From: Pseudomonadota bacterium
GTDB lineage: Bacteria > Pseudomonadota > Gammaproteobacteria > Burkholderiales > Burkholderiaceae_B
Direction of reading: 5' to 3'
Length of the DNA: 64,000 bases
Assembly: GCA_023425645.1 (NCBI GenBank)
Contig: JAFACG010000028.1
Coordinates: 53,809-117,808 of the forward strand
Shown: positions 18,781 through 26,225 of the stretch, piece by piece
How the letters are laid out: the number at the start of each line of letters is the position of its first letter
Numbering within the stretch: position 1 is the first letter of the stretch
Notes under the pieces: model-generated
The model's input: only the letters and a program-made list of their open reading frames with translations
The model's database searches: none
Told to the model about the DNA's origin: nothing
Translations under genes and position numbers: made by a program

Positions 18781-20121
18781 ATGACGCACTCCGCCCTTTC
18801 CATTTCCCAGGTCCAGTTTTTCCTCAGCCTGGGCTTCATGTTGCTGTTCCTGGCCCTGGAGCTGGGCTTGTCCTGGGTGCTGTTTTACTTTAGGATTAAA
18901 ACGTTTGGTTCTAAACAAAACGCCTGGATGGGCGCTTACCGGTTCTGGGTGCGCATCTTCGCGCTGGCCTTCATCCTGAGCTTTGCCGCCTCCATGCCGG
19001 TGCTGATCCAGTTCGGCGGCGTGTGGCCGGGCCTGATGGAGCGGGTGGGCGATGTGGTCGGTCCCATGCTGGCGGCCTCCATGCTGTGCCTGTTCATCTT
19101 CAAGTCCTGCTTTCTGGGCGTGATGCTGTTCGCCCAGCGCATGCTGTCCAATGTGGTGCACACGCTGGTGGTGTTCATGGTGGCGGTGGGCGTGACGGTG
19201 ACCGCGTTCTGGCTGGTGGCCGTGCTGGCCTGGATGCAGGTGCCCACGGGCGTGGACGTGGTGGAAGGGCATTATGTGGTGCTGGACTGGCTGGCGGTGC
19301 TGGGCACTCCGGCGCTGCCCTGGTACGGCGGCCTGCTGCTGGCCGGCAGCCTGTTGACGGTGGCATTTTTCATGTTGGGAGTGACCTGCGCGCAGACCAT
19401 GCAAAGACCTGTGACGGACAATGAACGGCTGGCCTTTCGCACCGCCTTGTTTCTCGGGGCGGCGGCCTGGTGCGTGCAGGTGTTCCTGGTCGCGGGCAAC
19501 GGGTTCATGACCGCCGAGCACCAGCCGGCCAAGGCCGCGGCCGCGGCCGCCTACTGGCACAGCGGCGAGCAGCCCGACCTGATCTTCGTGGCGGCGCCTT
19601 CGCGCCTGCAGGACGGCATACTGGGCGCGCTGCGCTGGACGCACGCCGGAGGGCGCTGGCTGGGCAAGGACGAGAACGGCGTCTTGATCGGACTGGACCA
19701 GTTCGCCGATTCCCTGCCGCCCGTGGCCCTGACGTTCTGGTCTTTCCGCGCGGCCCTGCTCGCCGGCGTGCTGATGCTGCTGGTGCTGGGCTGGGTGCTG
19801 CTGCGCACGCGCCGCTACGGTCTGGATCCGCATTCCCTGTCCTATCGTTCACGCCAGGCGCTCGTGGGCGCTTCCGTGCTGGGCTGGGTCATGCTGCTGG
19901 CCGGCGCCGCCTACCTGCTGTTCGGCTTCGCTCCCTACGTGGTGGGCGCCGACGTCACCCTGGCCGAGGTCCAGGGCGGCAACAGCGTGTTCACCGTGTC
20001 CCTGGGCCTGCTGGTGTACGCGCTGGTCTATGTCCTGTGCATGCTCGGTTTTCTGCAGATGCTGCGGCACGTGGTGCGCTTCGGCGTGGTGCCCGTGGCC
20101 CGTCATCGGGGGCGCGCATGA
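18781..20121 (+). CDS. cytochrome bd oxidase subunit I-like membrane protein lacking heme ligands
   Basis: A 446-residue protein with about nine membrane helices, aligned by eye to E. coli CydA without gaps over the first 150 residues (LQF, FW, QFG, VGD, GWMQ). The equivalents of the heme-axial ligands are changed: His19 is Met20, His186 is Leu185, and Met393 is Ala325, two residues after the kept Arg323. The acidic residues near heme d, Glu99 and Glu107, are Ser100 and Lys108, and the Q-loop GRQPW is absent. The only membrane His is His127. It therefore probably binds no heme and is not an ordinary quinol oxidase. It is coupled by ATGA overlap to subunit II, so a complex is still made. Annotation as cydA by homology alone would mislead. 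Confidence 0.8.
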   Translation: MTHSALSISQVQFFLSLGFMLLFLALELGLSWVLFYFRIKTFGSKQNAWMGAYRFWVRIFALAFILSFAASMPVLIQFGGVWPGLMERVGDVVGPMLAASMLCLFIFKSCFLGVMLFAQRMLSNVVHTLVVFMVAVGVTVTAFWLVAVLAWMQVPTGVDVVEGHYVVLDWLAVLGTPALPWYGGLLLAGSLLTVAFFMLGVTCAQTMQRPVTDNERLAFRTALFLGAAAWCVQVFLVAGNGFMTAEHQPAKAAAAAAYWHSGEQPDLIFVAAPSRLQDGILGALRWTHAGGRWLGKDENGVLIGLDQFADSLPPVALTFWSFRAALLAGVLMLLVLGWVLLRTRRYGLDPHSLSYRSRQALVGASVLGWVMLLAGAAYLLFGFAPYVVGADVTLAEVQGGNSVFTVSLGLLVYALVYVLCMLGFLQMLRHVVRFGVVPVARHRGRA

Positions 20122-21167
20122 TAGATTCCTTCGCCAACGCGGTGGGCATCGGGGCGCACGATCCCGCCTTCTGGATGCCGCTGGCCTTCCTGGCCCTGTT
20201 CTTCTTGATCATCGTGGCCGGCACGGTGCTGGACGGCTTCGATATCGGAGTGGGCTGCCTGTCGCTGCTGGCCCCGCCGACCCTGCGGCCGCGCATGCTG
20301 TCCCTGCTCAGCCCCTGGCGCGACGCCAACGAATTCTGGTTGTTCCTGGGGCTGGGGCTGTTCGTGTGCGCCTTTCCCAAGGGCTGGGGCGCGGTCATGG
20401 GCGAGCTCTACGGACCGTTGTGCGCGCTGGGCGCGGGGGTCTTCGTGCGTTCGGTGTCGTTCGAGTTCCGCATGCGCGCGCCGCTGGAGCTGCAGTCGCG
20501 CTGGCAGATCGGCTTCGCCCTGGGGTCGCTGATCACCGCCTTTTCCCACGGCGTGCTGCTGGCACAGGTGGCGGTGGGCTTCCAGAGCGATTCGGGCTAC
20601 GCCTGGTTTTCCGTATTCATGGGCTTTTGCGCCATTGCCGCCTACTGCCTGTTGGGTTCGAGCTGGCTGATCATGCGCGAGGCCGGGGAATTGCGGGCGC
20701 GCGCCGTCAGCTGGGGGCGGCGTTCGGTGCGCTGGTTCGCGGCGGGGGCGGTGGGCGTGTCCGTGGTGCTGGCCTTCGTCAACGCCGGCGTGCTGCTCAA
20801 GTGGACGGACGGCCCCTACTGGGGCGTGGTCCTGCTGCTGTGGGCTGCCATCCTGATCAGCTTCGTGTCCATCGAGATGAGTCTGCAGCGCATGATCAAC
20901 AGCAGCTACCGCACCACGGCGCTGCCTTTTCTGCTGACCCTGTTCGTGATGGTGTCCGTCATGGGCGGCCTGGCCTTCAGCTTCTTCCCCTACCTGATCC
21001 TGGACGAGATGACTATCTGGGACGCGGCCGCTTCGGTGCCGTCGCTGAGCCTGATCCTGTCGGCCATCATCATCGCCTTGCCGGTCACGCTGATCTTCAA
21101 CGTCTGGGTCTATTGGCGCATGTTCGGCCTGTCGCGGCCGCCCCAGCCGCCCAGCTTCAAAGGCTGA
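20118..21167 (+). CDS. cytochrome bd oxidase subunit II-like membrane protein
   Basis: A 349-residue protein with about eight or nine helices, homologous to CydB. Conserved text is GTVLDGFDIGVGCL (residues 34-47), DANEFWLFLGLGLF matching the CydB DGNQVWL region, and a VRSVSFEFR region matching FRPVGFDYR. In E. coli the subunit II Asp of TDGFD lies in a proton path, and Asp is kept here. It starts in a four-base overlap with subunit I. No small CydX-like frame follows; the ClcB gene starts 7 bases after the stop, suggesting one operon of three membrane proteins. Confidence 0.82.
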   Translation: MIDSFANAVGIGAHDPAFWMPLAFLALFFLIIVAGTVLDGFDIGVGCLSLLAPPTLRPRMLSLLSPWRDANEFWLFLGLGLFVCAFPKGWGAVMGELYGPLCALGAGVFVRSVSFEFRMRAPLELQSRWQIGFALGSLITAFSHGVLLAQVAVGFQSDSGYAWFSVFMGFCAIAAYCLLGSSWLIMREAGELRARAVSWGRRSVRWFAAGAVGVSVVLAFVNAGVLLKWTDGPYWGVVLLLWAAILISFVSIEMSLQRMINSSYRTTALPFLLTLFVMVSVMGGLAFSFFPYLILDEMTIWDAAASVPSLSLILSAIIIALPVTLIFNVWVYWRMFGLSRPPQPPSFKG

Positions 21168-21174
21168 CGACCTC

Positions 21175-22947
21175 ATGATCGCCCATTCCGTCCTTTCCAT
21201 GCGCAAGCGCCTGCAGGGTTTCCGATGGCTGTCGGACCTGCCGGCCATGCTGGCCTGGGCGGTGCTGGCCGGCGTGCTGGGCGCCCTGGCCACCATTGCC
21301 TTCCATTACGGCATGAAGCTGGTCCAGCAATGGGTGACGGGCCAGCACGGCGGCATCGTGGCGGTCACCGAGAGCCTGTCCTGGCCCATGCGCATCCTGT
21401 TTCCCGCCCTGGGCGGACTGTGCGCGGGCGCGCTGCTGTGGCTGGCCGGCCGTCTGCCGTCCAAGGGCAATTCGGACTACATGGAGGCCGTGGCCATCGG
21501 CGACGGCCGCCTGTCGGTGCGCCAGGGCCTGCTGCGCTCGCTCTCGTCCCTGATGACCGTGGCCTCGGGCGGCTCCATCGGACGCGAGGGCGCCATGGTG
21601 CACCTGGCTTCCCTGTCGGCTTCGGCCATCGGCCGCTTCACCTTGTTCAGCGAGGCGCGGCTGCGCCTGCTGGTGGCCTGCGGCGCGGCGGCCGGGGTGG
21701 CGGCCGCCTACGGCGCTCCCATCGCCGGCGCGGTCTTCGTGGCGGAGATCGTGCTGGGCACCATGACCATGGCCAGCTTCGGTCCCTTGCTGATGGCCGC
21801 CGTTAGCGCGCACATCACCATGCGCATGCTGGGCAATTACCATGCTCCCTATGAAATGGCGGATGTGCAGTCCGTCGCCGGCCTGGACATTCTGCCTTTC
21901 CTGGTGCTGGGAGCGCTGATCGGCGTGGCTGCGCCGGCCTTCCTGAAATTGATGAATCTGTCGCGCAGCCTGTTCAAGCGCACCGGCCTGGGGCTGCCTC
22001 TGCGCCTGGCGCTGGGCGGCCTGTTGCTGGGCCTGCTGCTGGTGTTCGTGCCGCGCGTGGCCGGCAACGGCTTCAGCGTGGTGTCGTCCATGCTGCACAG
22101 CGACTGGGCCTGGCACGCCGTGCTGCTGATGCTGTTCTTCAAGGTTCTGGCCACCGGGCTGACCGTGGGCTCGGGCGCGGTGGGCGGGGTGTTCACGCCG
22201 GCCATCTTCGTGGGCGCCGCCTTTGGCACTTTGTTCGGCAAGCTGGCGCTGATGCTGCTGCCCGGCCTGGACGTGCCCCTGTATCTGTTCACGTTGGTGG
22301 GCATGGGCGCTTTTCTGGGCGCGGCCACCAGCGCGCCCTTCATGGCCATCCTGATGCTGTTCGAGATGACGCTCAGCTACCAGCTGGTGCTGCCGCTGAT
22401 CGTGGCCTGCGTCATGGCATACTTCGTGTCGCGCGCGGTGGCCGAAGTGGCCATGTACGAGGTCACCCTGGTGCGCGAGCGCGACGCGCTGCTGCGCCAC
22501 AAGCTGCGCCACACGACCCTGGCCGAGCTGATCCGGCCGGCCGACACGGTGGTCAGCACCACCACGCAGGTGCGCGAGGCCCTGCAGATGTTCCTGGAAT
22601 ATCCCGTGCGCTATCTGTATGTGGTGGACGAGAGCCAGGTCTATCAGGGCGTGATCGCGCAACAGGACCTGACCCGGATGTTGCTCGATGACAACGACGC
22701 CCAGCAGCGTCTCGTAGGGGACATCCTGCGCATGGATTTTGTCAAGACGCTTTATCCGGACATGAGCCTGGATGAAGCCCAGGAGCATTTTGTACACTTT
22801 CTGGGTGAGCGCCTGCCGGTGCTCAATGGCGATGGTTCGGGCCGGCTGATCGGCGTAGTCTACAAGTCTGCCGTGCTGGAGAAGTACTCCGCCATCAAAC
22901 GCTCGCTGGACGCCAGCGGCGAAGTGATGCTCGATGCCCGTCGCTGA
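21175..22947 (+). CDS. clcB: ClcB-like CLC chloride channel/antiporter with C-terminal CBS pair
   Basis: A 590-residue inner-membrane anion transporter. The CLC core covers about residues 20-430 with the gating glutamate in SIGREGAMV, GGVFTPAIF in place of GxFxP, and NSDYMEA in place of GSGIPE, the pattern of ClcB rather than ClcA. An internal glutamate in FVAEIVLG matches the proton-path position. Unlike E. coli ClcB (418 residues) it carries a cytosolic CBS-domain pair (about 450-580) that may sense nucleotides. It follows the bd-like genes by 7 bases, implying co-expression and a shared role in ion or redox homeostasis (inference). Confidence 0.88.
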   Translation: MIAHSVLSMRKRLQGFRWLSDLPAMLAWAVLAGVLGALATIAFHYGMKLVQQWVTGQHGGIVAVTESLSWPMRILFPALGGLCAGALLWLAGRLPSKGNSDYMEAVAIGDGRLSVRQGLLRSLSSLMTVASGGSIGREGAMVHLASLSASAIGRFTLFSEARLRLLVACGAAAGVAAAYGAPIAGAVFVAEIVLGTMTMASFGPLLMAAVSAHITMRMLGNYHAPYEMADVQSVAGLDILPFLVLGALIGVAAPAFLKLMNLSRSLFKRTGLGLPLRLALGGLLLGLLLVFVPRVAGNGFSVVSSMLHSDWAWHAVLLMLFFKVLATGLTVGSGAVGGVFTPAIFVGAAFGTLFGKLALMLLPGLDVPLYLFTLVGMGAFLGAATSAPFMAILMLFEMTLSYQLVLPLIVACVMAYFVSRAVAEVAMYEVTLVRERDALLRHKLRHTTLAELIRPADTVVSTTTQVREALQMFLEYPVRYLYVVDESQVYQGVIAQQDLTRMLLDDNDAQQRLVGDILRMDFVKTLYPDMSLDEAQEHFVHFLGERLPVLNGDGSGRLIGVVYKSAVLEKYSAIKRSLDASGEVMLDARR

Positions 22948-22971
22948 TCTACTGATTTTATAATCTGAATC

Positions 22972-24099
22972 ATGTCCATCCTTGCCCGCGCCCGCTTGTC
23001 GGCAGGGGTGCTGATGTCCGGCCTGACTGCGATGCTGGTGTGCCCGGCGGCTGTCGCGCAAAACCGCATCGGTCTGGAAAACCTGTCTTCCACGCAGGTA
23101 TACGGGGTCACGGAGACCAGAGCCGTTCCCGCCCAGGAATTGCCGCCTCCCGCTCCTTTCTTCGATCCTTCGCAGTGGCAGGTCGACACGCTCCCCGCGT
23201 CCGACGCCGATGATGCCTTCTCCTTCTCCGACTACAGCCTGAGCGGAGCGGGAACGGCCAGTCTTGCCCGTTCCATCCAGTACAGCCGCCAGTCCTCGCC
23301 GATCTGGCGCGCCCGCTGGCTGCCCAGCTCGGCGGACCAGGTCTGGGTATTCGGCGAGCGCAACTGGCGCTATGTGGGGGAACAGGGCCTGCAGCTGACG
23401 CTGGGCAACGATACCATCACGGGTCCGGACTGGGCGCAGCCCGTCTCGATGGGCGGGGTCAACCTGACCCAGGAATTCCAGCAGGGGCCGACGGGGCCGT
23501 GGCGCTATGCCCTGGCCATCGGCGCCCTGGACGCCACCGGCAACCGCGATAATGGCGACCTGGTCTACGGGCCCACGGTCGGCAGCCTGATGCTGAGCAC
23601 CGACGTGAGCAAGAACACCAGCGTGGATACCCAGATGGAGAGCGCGCGCGACTTCGCCATGACGGGGCTGGGCGCCACCTATCGTTCGCCGCAGTGGGGG
23701 GTGTGGCAGGCCAGCGTGGCCCGGGCCTCTCATTCGCTGGGGCAGGGCTGGCGCTATCAGGCCGCCTACGGCATGGATGTGCTGGACGATCTGCGCCTGG
23801 AGTGGCGGGGGGAACGCTACCAGGATCATTTCGTGGACCTGAGCCGTTATCAGGGCATGAAGACGGTGGTGGCCAGCAGCCGGCAGGTGCTGGGCGCCAC
23901 CGTGCCTTTGCGCCGCTGGGGGGAGCTGAACACGCAGTACGAGGTGCAGCATCCCCTGGCCGGCGGAGTGAACCGTTATGTTGGGGTGTCGCAGCAGTTC
24001 TGGTACAGTCCCAGCCTCAGGGTGGGCCTGCAGGCCCGCCGTCATCTGGAAAGCCGCCAGTCGAACATCGCCGTGCGTTTTTCCGTTCCGATTTTTTAA
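22972..24099 (+). CDS. predicted outer-membrane beta-barrel protein, unknown function
   Basis: A 375-residue exported protein. A signal peptide (LMSGLTAMLVCPAAVA, cleavage before QNRIG) is followed by a Pro/Asp-rich segment and then alternating amphipathic strands ending RFSVPIF, where the terminal Phe is the classic outer-membrane-assembly signal. Strand-like text such as WRYALAIGALDATG and VRFSVPIF recurs through residues 110-375. It resembles exported porin- or usher-like barrels but I recognise no family. A TATAAT lies only 8 bases before the ATG (22959-22964), so the leader would be extremely short. recQ follows 9 bases later. Confidence 0.68.
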   Translation: MSILARARLSAGVLMSGLTAMLVCPAAVAQNRIGLENLSSTQVYGVTETRAVPAQELPPPAPFFDPSQWQVDTLPASDADDAFSFSDYSLSGAGTASLARSIQYSRQSSPIWRARWLPSSADQVWVFGERNWRYVGEQGLQLTLGNDTITGPDWAQPVSMGGVNLTQEFQQGPTGPWRYALAIGALDATGNRDNGDLVYGPTVGSLMLSTDVSKNTSVDTQMESARDFAMTGLGATYRSPQWGVWQASVARASHSLGQGWRYQAAYGMDVLDDLRLEWRGERYQDHFVDLSRYQGMKTVVASSRQVLGATVPLRRWGELNTQYEVQHPLAGGVNRYVGVSQQFWYSPSLRVGLQARRHLESRQSNIAVRFSVPIF

Positions 24100-24108
24100 G
24101 CAGGCGGC

Positions 24109-25935
24109 ATGGCCCAGTCAGCACTTGACGTTCTCCAGGAAGTTTTCGGCTACGATAGTTTTCGGGGGTTTCAGCACGAGATCATCGACACCCTGATCCA
24201 GGGCGGCGATGCCCTGGTGCTGATGCCCACCGGCGGCGGCAAGTCCCTGTGCTACCAGATCCCGGCGCTGGTGCGCCCGGGCACGGGCGTGGTGGTCTCG
24301 CCGCTGATCGCCCTGATGCAGGACCAGGTCGACGCCCTGAACGAATTGGGGGTGAACGCGGCCTACCTGAATTCCTCCCAGGACTGGCAGACCGCCCGGG
24401 AGGTCGAGCGCGAGTTCCTGACCGGACAGCTGGACCTTCTGTACGTGGCGCCCGAGCGCCTGCTGACCGACCGCTGCCTGGATCTGCTGGCGCGCGGCAA
24501 CATTTCCCTGTTCGCCATTGACGAGGCCCACTGCGTGTCGCAGTGGGGGCACGACTTCCGGCCCGAGTATCTGGGGCTGGACCTGCTGGCCGAGCGCTGG
24601 CCGGACGTGCCGCGCGTGGCCCTGACGGCCACGGCCAACCAGGCCACCCGGGTGGAGATCGCCCAGCGCCTGAAGCTGGAGGACGCGCGCCATTTCGTCG
24701 CCAGCTTCGATCGTCCCAACATCTGCTACCGCATCGTCGAAAAGAACGAGGTGCGCAAGCAGCTGCTCGGCTTCATCCAGGAAGAGCACGCCGGCCAAGC
24801 GGGCATTGTCTACTGTCTGTCGCGCTCCCGGGTGGACGATACGGCGGAGTTCCTGTGCCGCAACGGCATCAATGCCCTGCCATATCATGCGGGCCTGGAC
24901 GCCCAGGTGCGGGCCGCCAATCAGGCGCGCTTCCTGCGCGAGGAAGGCGTGGTCATGGTGGCCACCATTGCCTTTGGCATGGGCGTGAACAAGCCGGACG
25001 TGCGTTTTGTCGCCCACATCGACCTGCCCAAGTCCGTGGAGGGCTATTACCAGGAGACGGGGCGCGCAGGGCGCGACGGCGAGCCGGCCACGGCCTGGCT
25101 GGCCTATGGATTGCAGGACGTGGTGCAACTGCACCGCATGATCAATGAATCCCAGGGCGATGCCGCCTACCGGCGCCAGCAGGGCCAGGCGCTGGACGCC
25201 ATGCTGGGCCTGTGCGAGACCATCTCCTGCCGTCGCCAGCGCCTGCTGGCGTATTTCGGCCAGCAGATCGAACCTTGCGGCAATTGCGACACCTGTCTGG
25301 AAACGCCGCAGGCCTGGGACGGCACGGTGGCCGCGCAGAAAATGCTCTCCACCATCTATCGCCTGTGGCGCGAGCGCGGCCAGCGTTTCGGCGCCGGGCA
25401 CCTGATCGACATCCTGCGCGGCAAGCTGACGGATCGGGTCAAGGAAAACCAGCACGACAGCCTGACGGTGTTCGGCGTGGGCGCGGACCTGTCCGAGCAG
25501 GCCTGGCGCGGCGTGCTGCGCCAACTGCTGGCGCACAACCTGGTTGCCGTGGATCCGGAAGGGTACGGCACCCTGATGCTGACCGAGGCCAGCCGCGAGG
25601 TGCTCAAGGGCGAGCGTACATTGATGCTGCGCCGCGAGACCGTCTCCCGCGGCCCGGCGGCGCACCGCACGCGCGGCCAGGCCAGCCAGGGGCCGGCGCT
25701 GGAGCCGGAGCAGCAGGCCCGCTTCGAGGCCCTGCGCGCGTGGCGCGCCGCCACGGCCAAGGAGCATGGCGTGCCCGCCTACGTCATTTTTCACGATGCG
25801 ACTTTGCGGGAGGTAGCCATCCGCTGCCCGCGCTCGGAGGCCGACCTGGAGCACATCACCGGCATAGGGGTGCGCAAGCGCGAAGCCTACGGGGAGGCGC
25901 TGCTGCGCTGCGTGGAGGAGATCCATCCGCAGTAA
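24109..25935 (+). CDS. recQ: RecQ, ATP-dependent DNA helicase
   Basis: A 608-residue superfamily 2 helicase that unwinds 3'-to-5' and acts in RecF-pathway recombination and fork repair. Walker A is PTGGGKS at residues 40-46, Walker B is DEAH (IDEAHCVSQWGHDF) and the arginine finger motif is QETGRAGRDG. A zinc-binding domain (CETISC and CGNCDTC) and winged helix follow, and a C-terminal HRDC domain (about residues 525-605) ends the protein. The length matches E. coli RecQ (609). It starts 9 bases after the barrel protein gene. Confidence 0.97.
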   Translation: MAQSALDVLQEVFGYDSFRGFQHEIIDTLIQGGDALVLMPTGGGKSLCYQIPALVRPGTGVVVSPLIALMQDQVDALNELGVNAAYLNSSQDWQTAREVEREFLTGQLDLLYVAPERLLTDRCLDLLARGNISLFAIDEAHCVSQWGHDFRPEYLGLDLLAERWPDVPRVALTATANQATRVEIAQRLKLEDARHFVASFDRPNICYRIVEKNEVRKQLLGFIQEEHAGQAGIVYCLSRSRVDDTAEFLCRNGINALPYHAGLDAQVRAANQARFLREEGVVMVATIAFGMGVNKPDVRFVAHIDLPKSVEGYYQETGRAGRDGEPATAWLAYGLQDVVQLHRMINESQGDAAYRRQQGQALDAMLGLCETISCRRQRLLAYFGQQIEPCGNCDTCLETPQAWDGTVAAQKMLSTIYRLWRERGQRFGAGHLIDILRGKLTDRVKENQHDSLTVFGVGADLSEQAWRGVLRQLLAHNLVAVDPEGYGTLMLTEASREVLKGERTLMLRRETVSRGPAAHRTRGQASQGPALEPEQQARFEALRAWRAATAKEHGVPAYVIFHDATLREVAIRCPRSEADLEHITGIGVRKREAYGEALLRCVEEIHPQ

Positions 25936-26003
25936 CGTGGGGGGAGTGTTTCAGTTCACGCAAACCAGGTTTTCTTGTTTTTATTAGCAGGGCTTGAATC
26001 GCC

Positions 26004-26119
26004 TGGTCGATAGCGAAGCTGGTCTTTGTAAAGACGCCATTCAAGACGAGGGCGGGCCCAGTCTGTCCCTGCCCCGCCTCGAATGGCGTCTTCACAAAGA
26101 CTTACTCTGCTATCAACCA
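26004..26119. repeat. family B inverted-repeat element, short copy
   Basis: An imperfect 116-bp hairpin. Arms from 26024 (CTTTGTAAAGACGCCATTC) and ending 26099 pair over about 28 bases with few mismatches, and TGGTCGATAGC (26004-26014) pairs with GCTATCAACCA (26109-26119) farther out. The arm text matches the outer arms of the larger element at 51697-51983, so this looks like a deletion derivative. It lies between recQ and the convergent uup gene, where it may also stop both transcripts. The rest of 25936-26225 shows nothing. Confidence 0.6.
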
Positions 26120-26225
26120 ACAAATTCCTTCTGCAGCACAATCTGCCCAGGAACGGCAAAAACAGGTGTCAATATTTAACTGACCGGCATTATCGTCGGG
26201 GAGGTTTTTTCGAGCGGCAGGCAGG

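Noticed and set aside
18541..18784. Open frame inside the family A element upstream of the bd-like operon
   Set aside because: It has no ribosome-binding site or homologue and the region is better explained by nested inverted repeats.
18781..20121. Straight annotation as quinol oxidase subunit CydA
   Set aside because: Heme ligands, acidic heme-d residues and the quinol loop are all missing, so the homology name would imply an activity the sequence does not support.
26004..26119. Integron attC site or phage attachment site
   Set aside because: No integrase gene, core site or cassette is near; the arms match the dispersed family B repeat instead.
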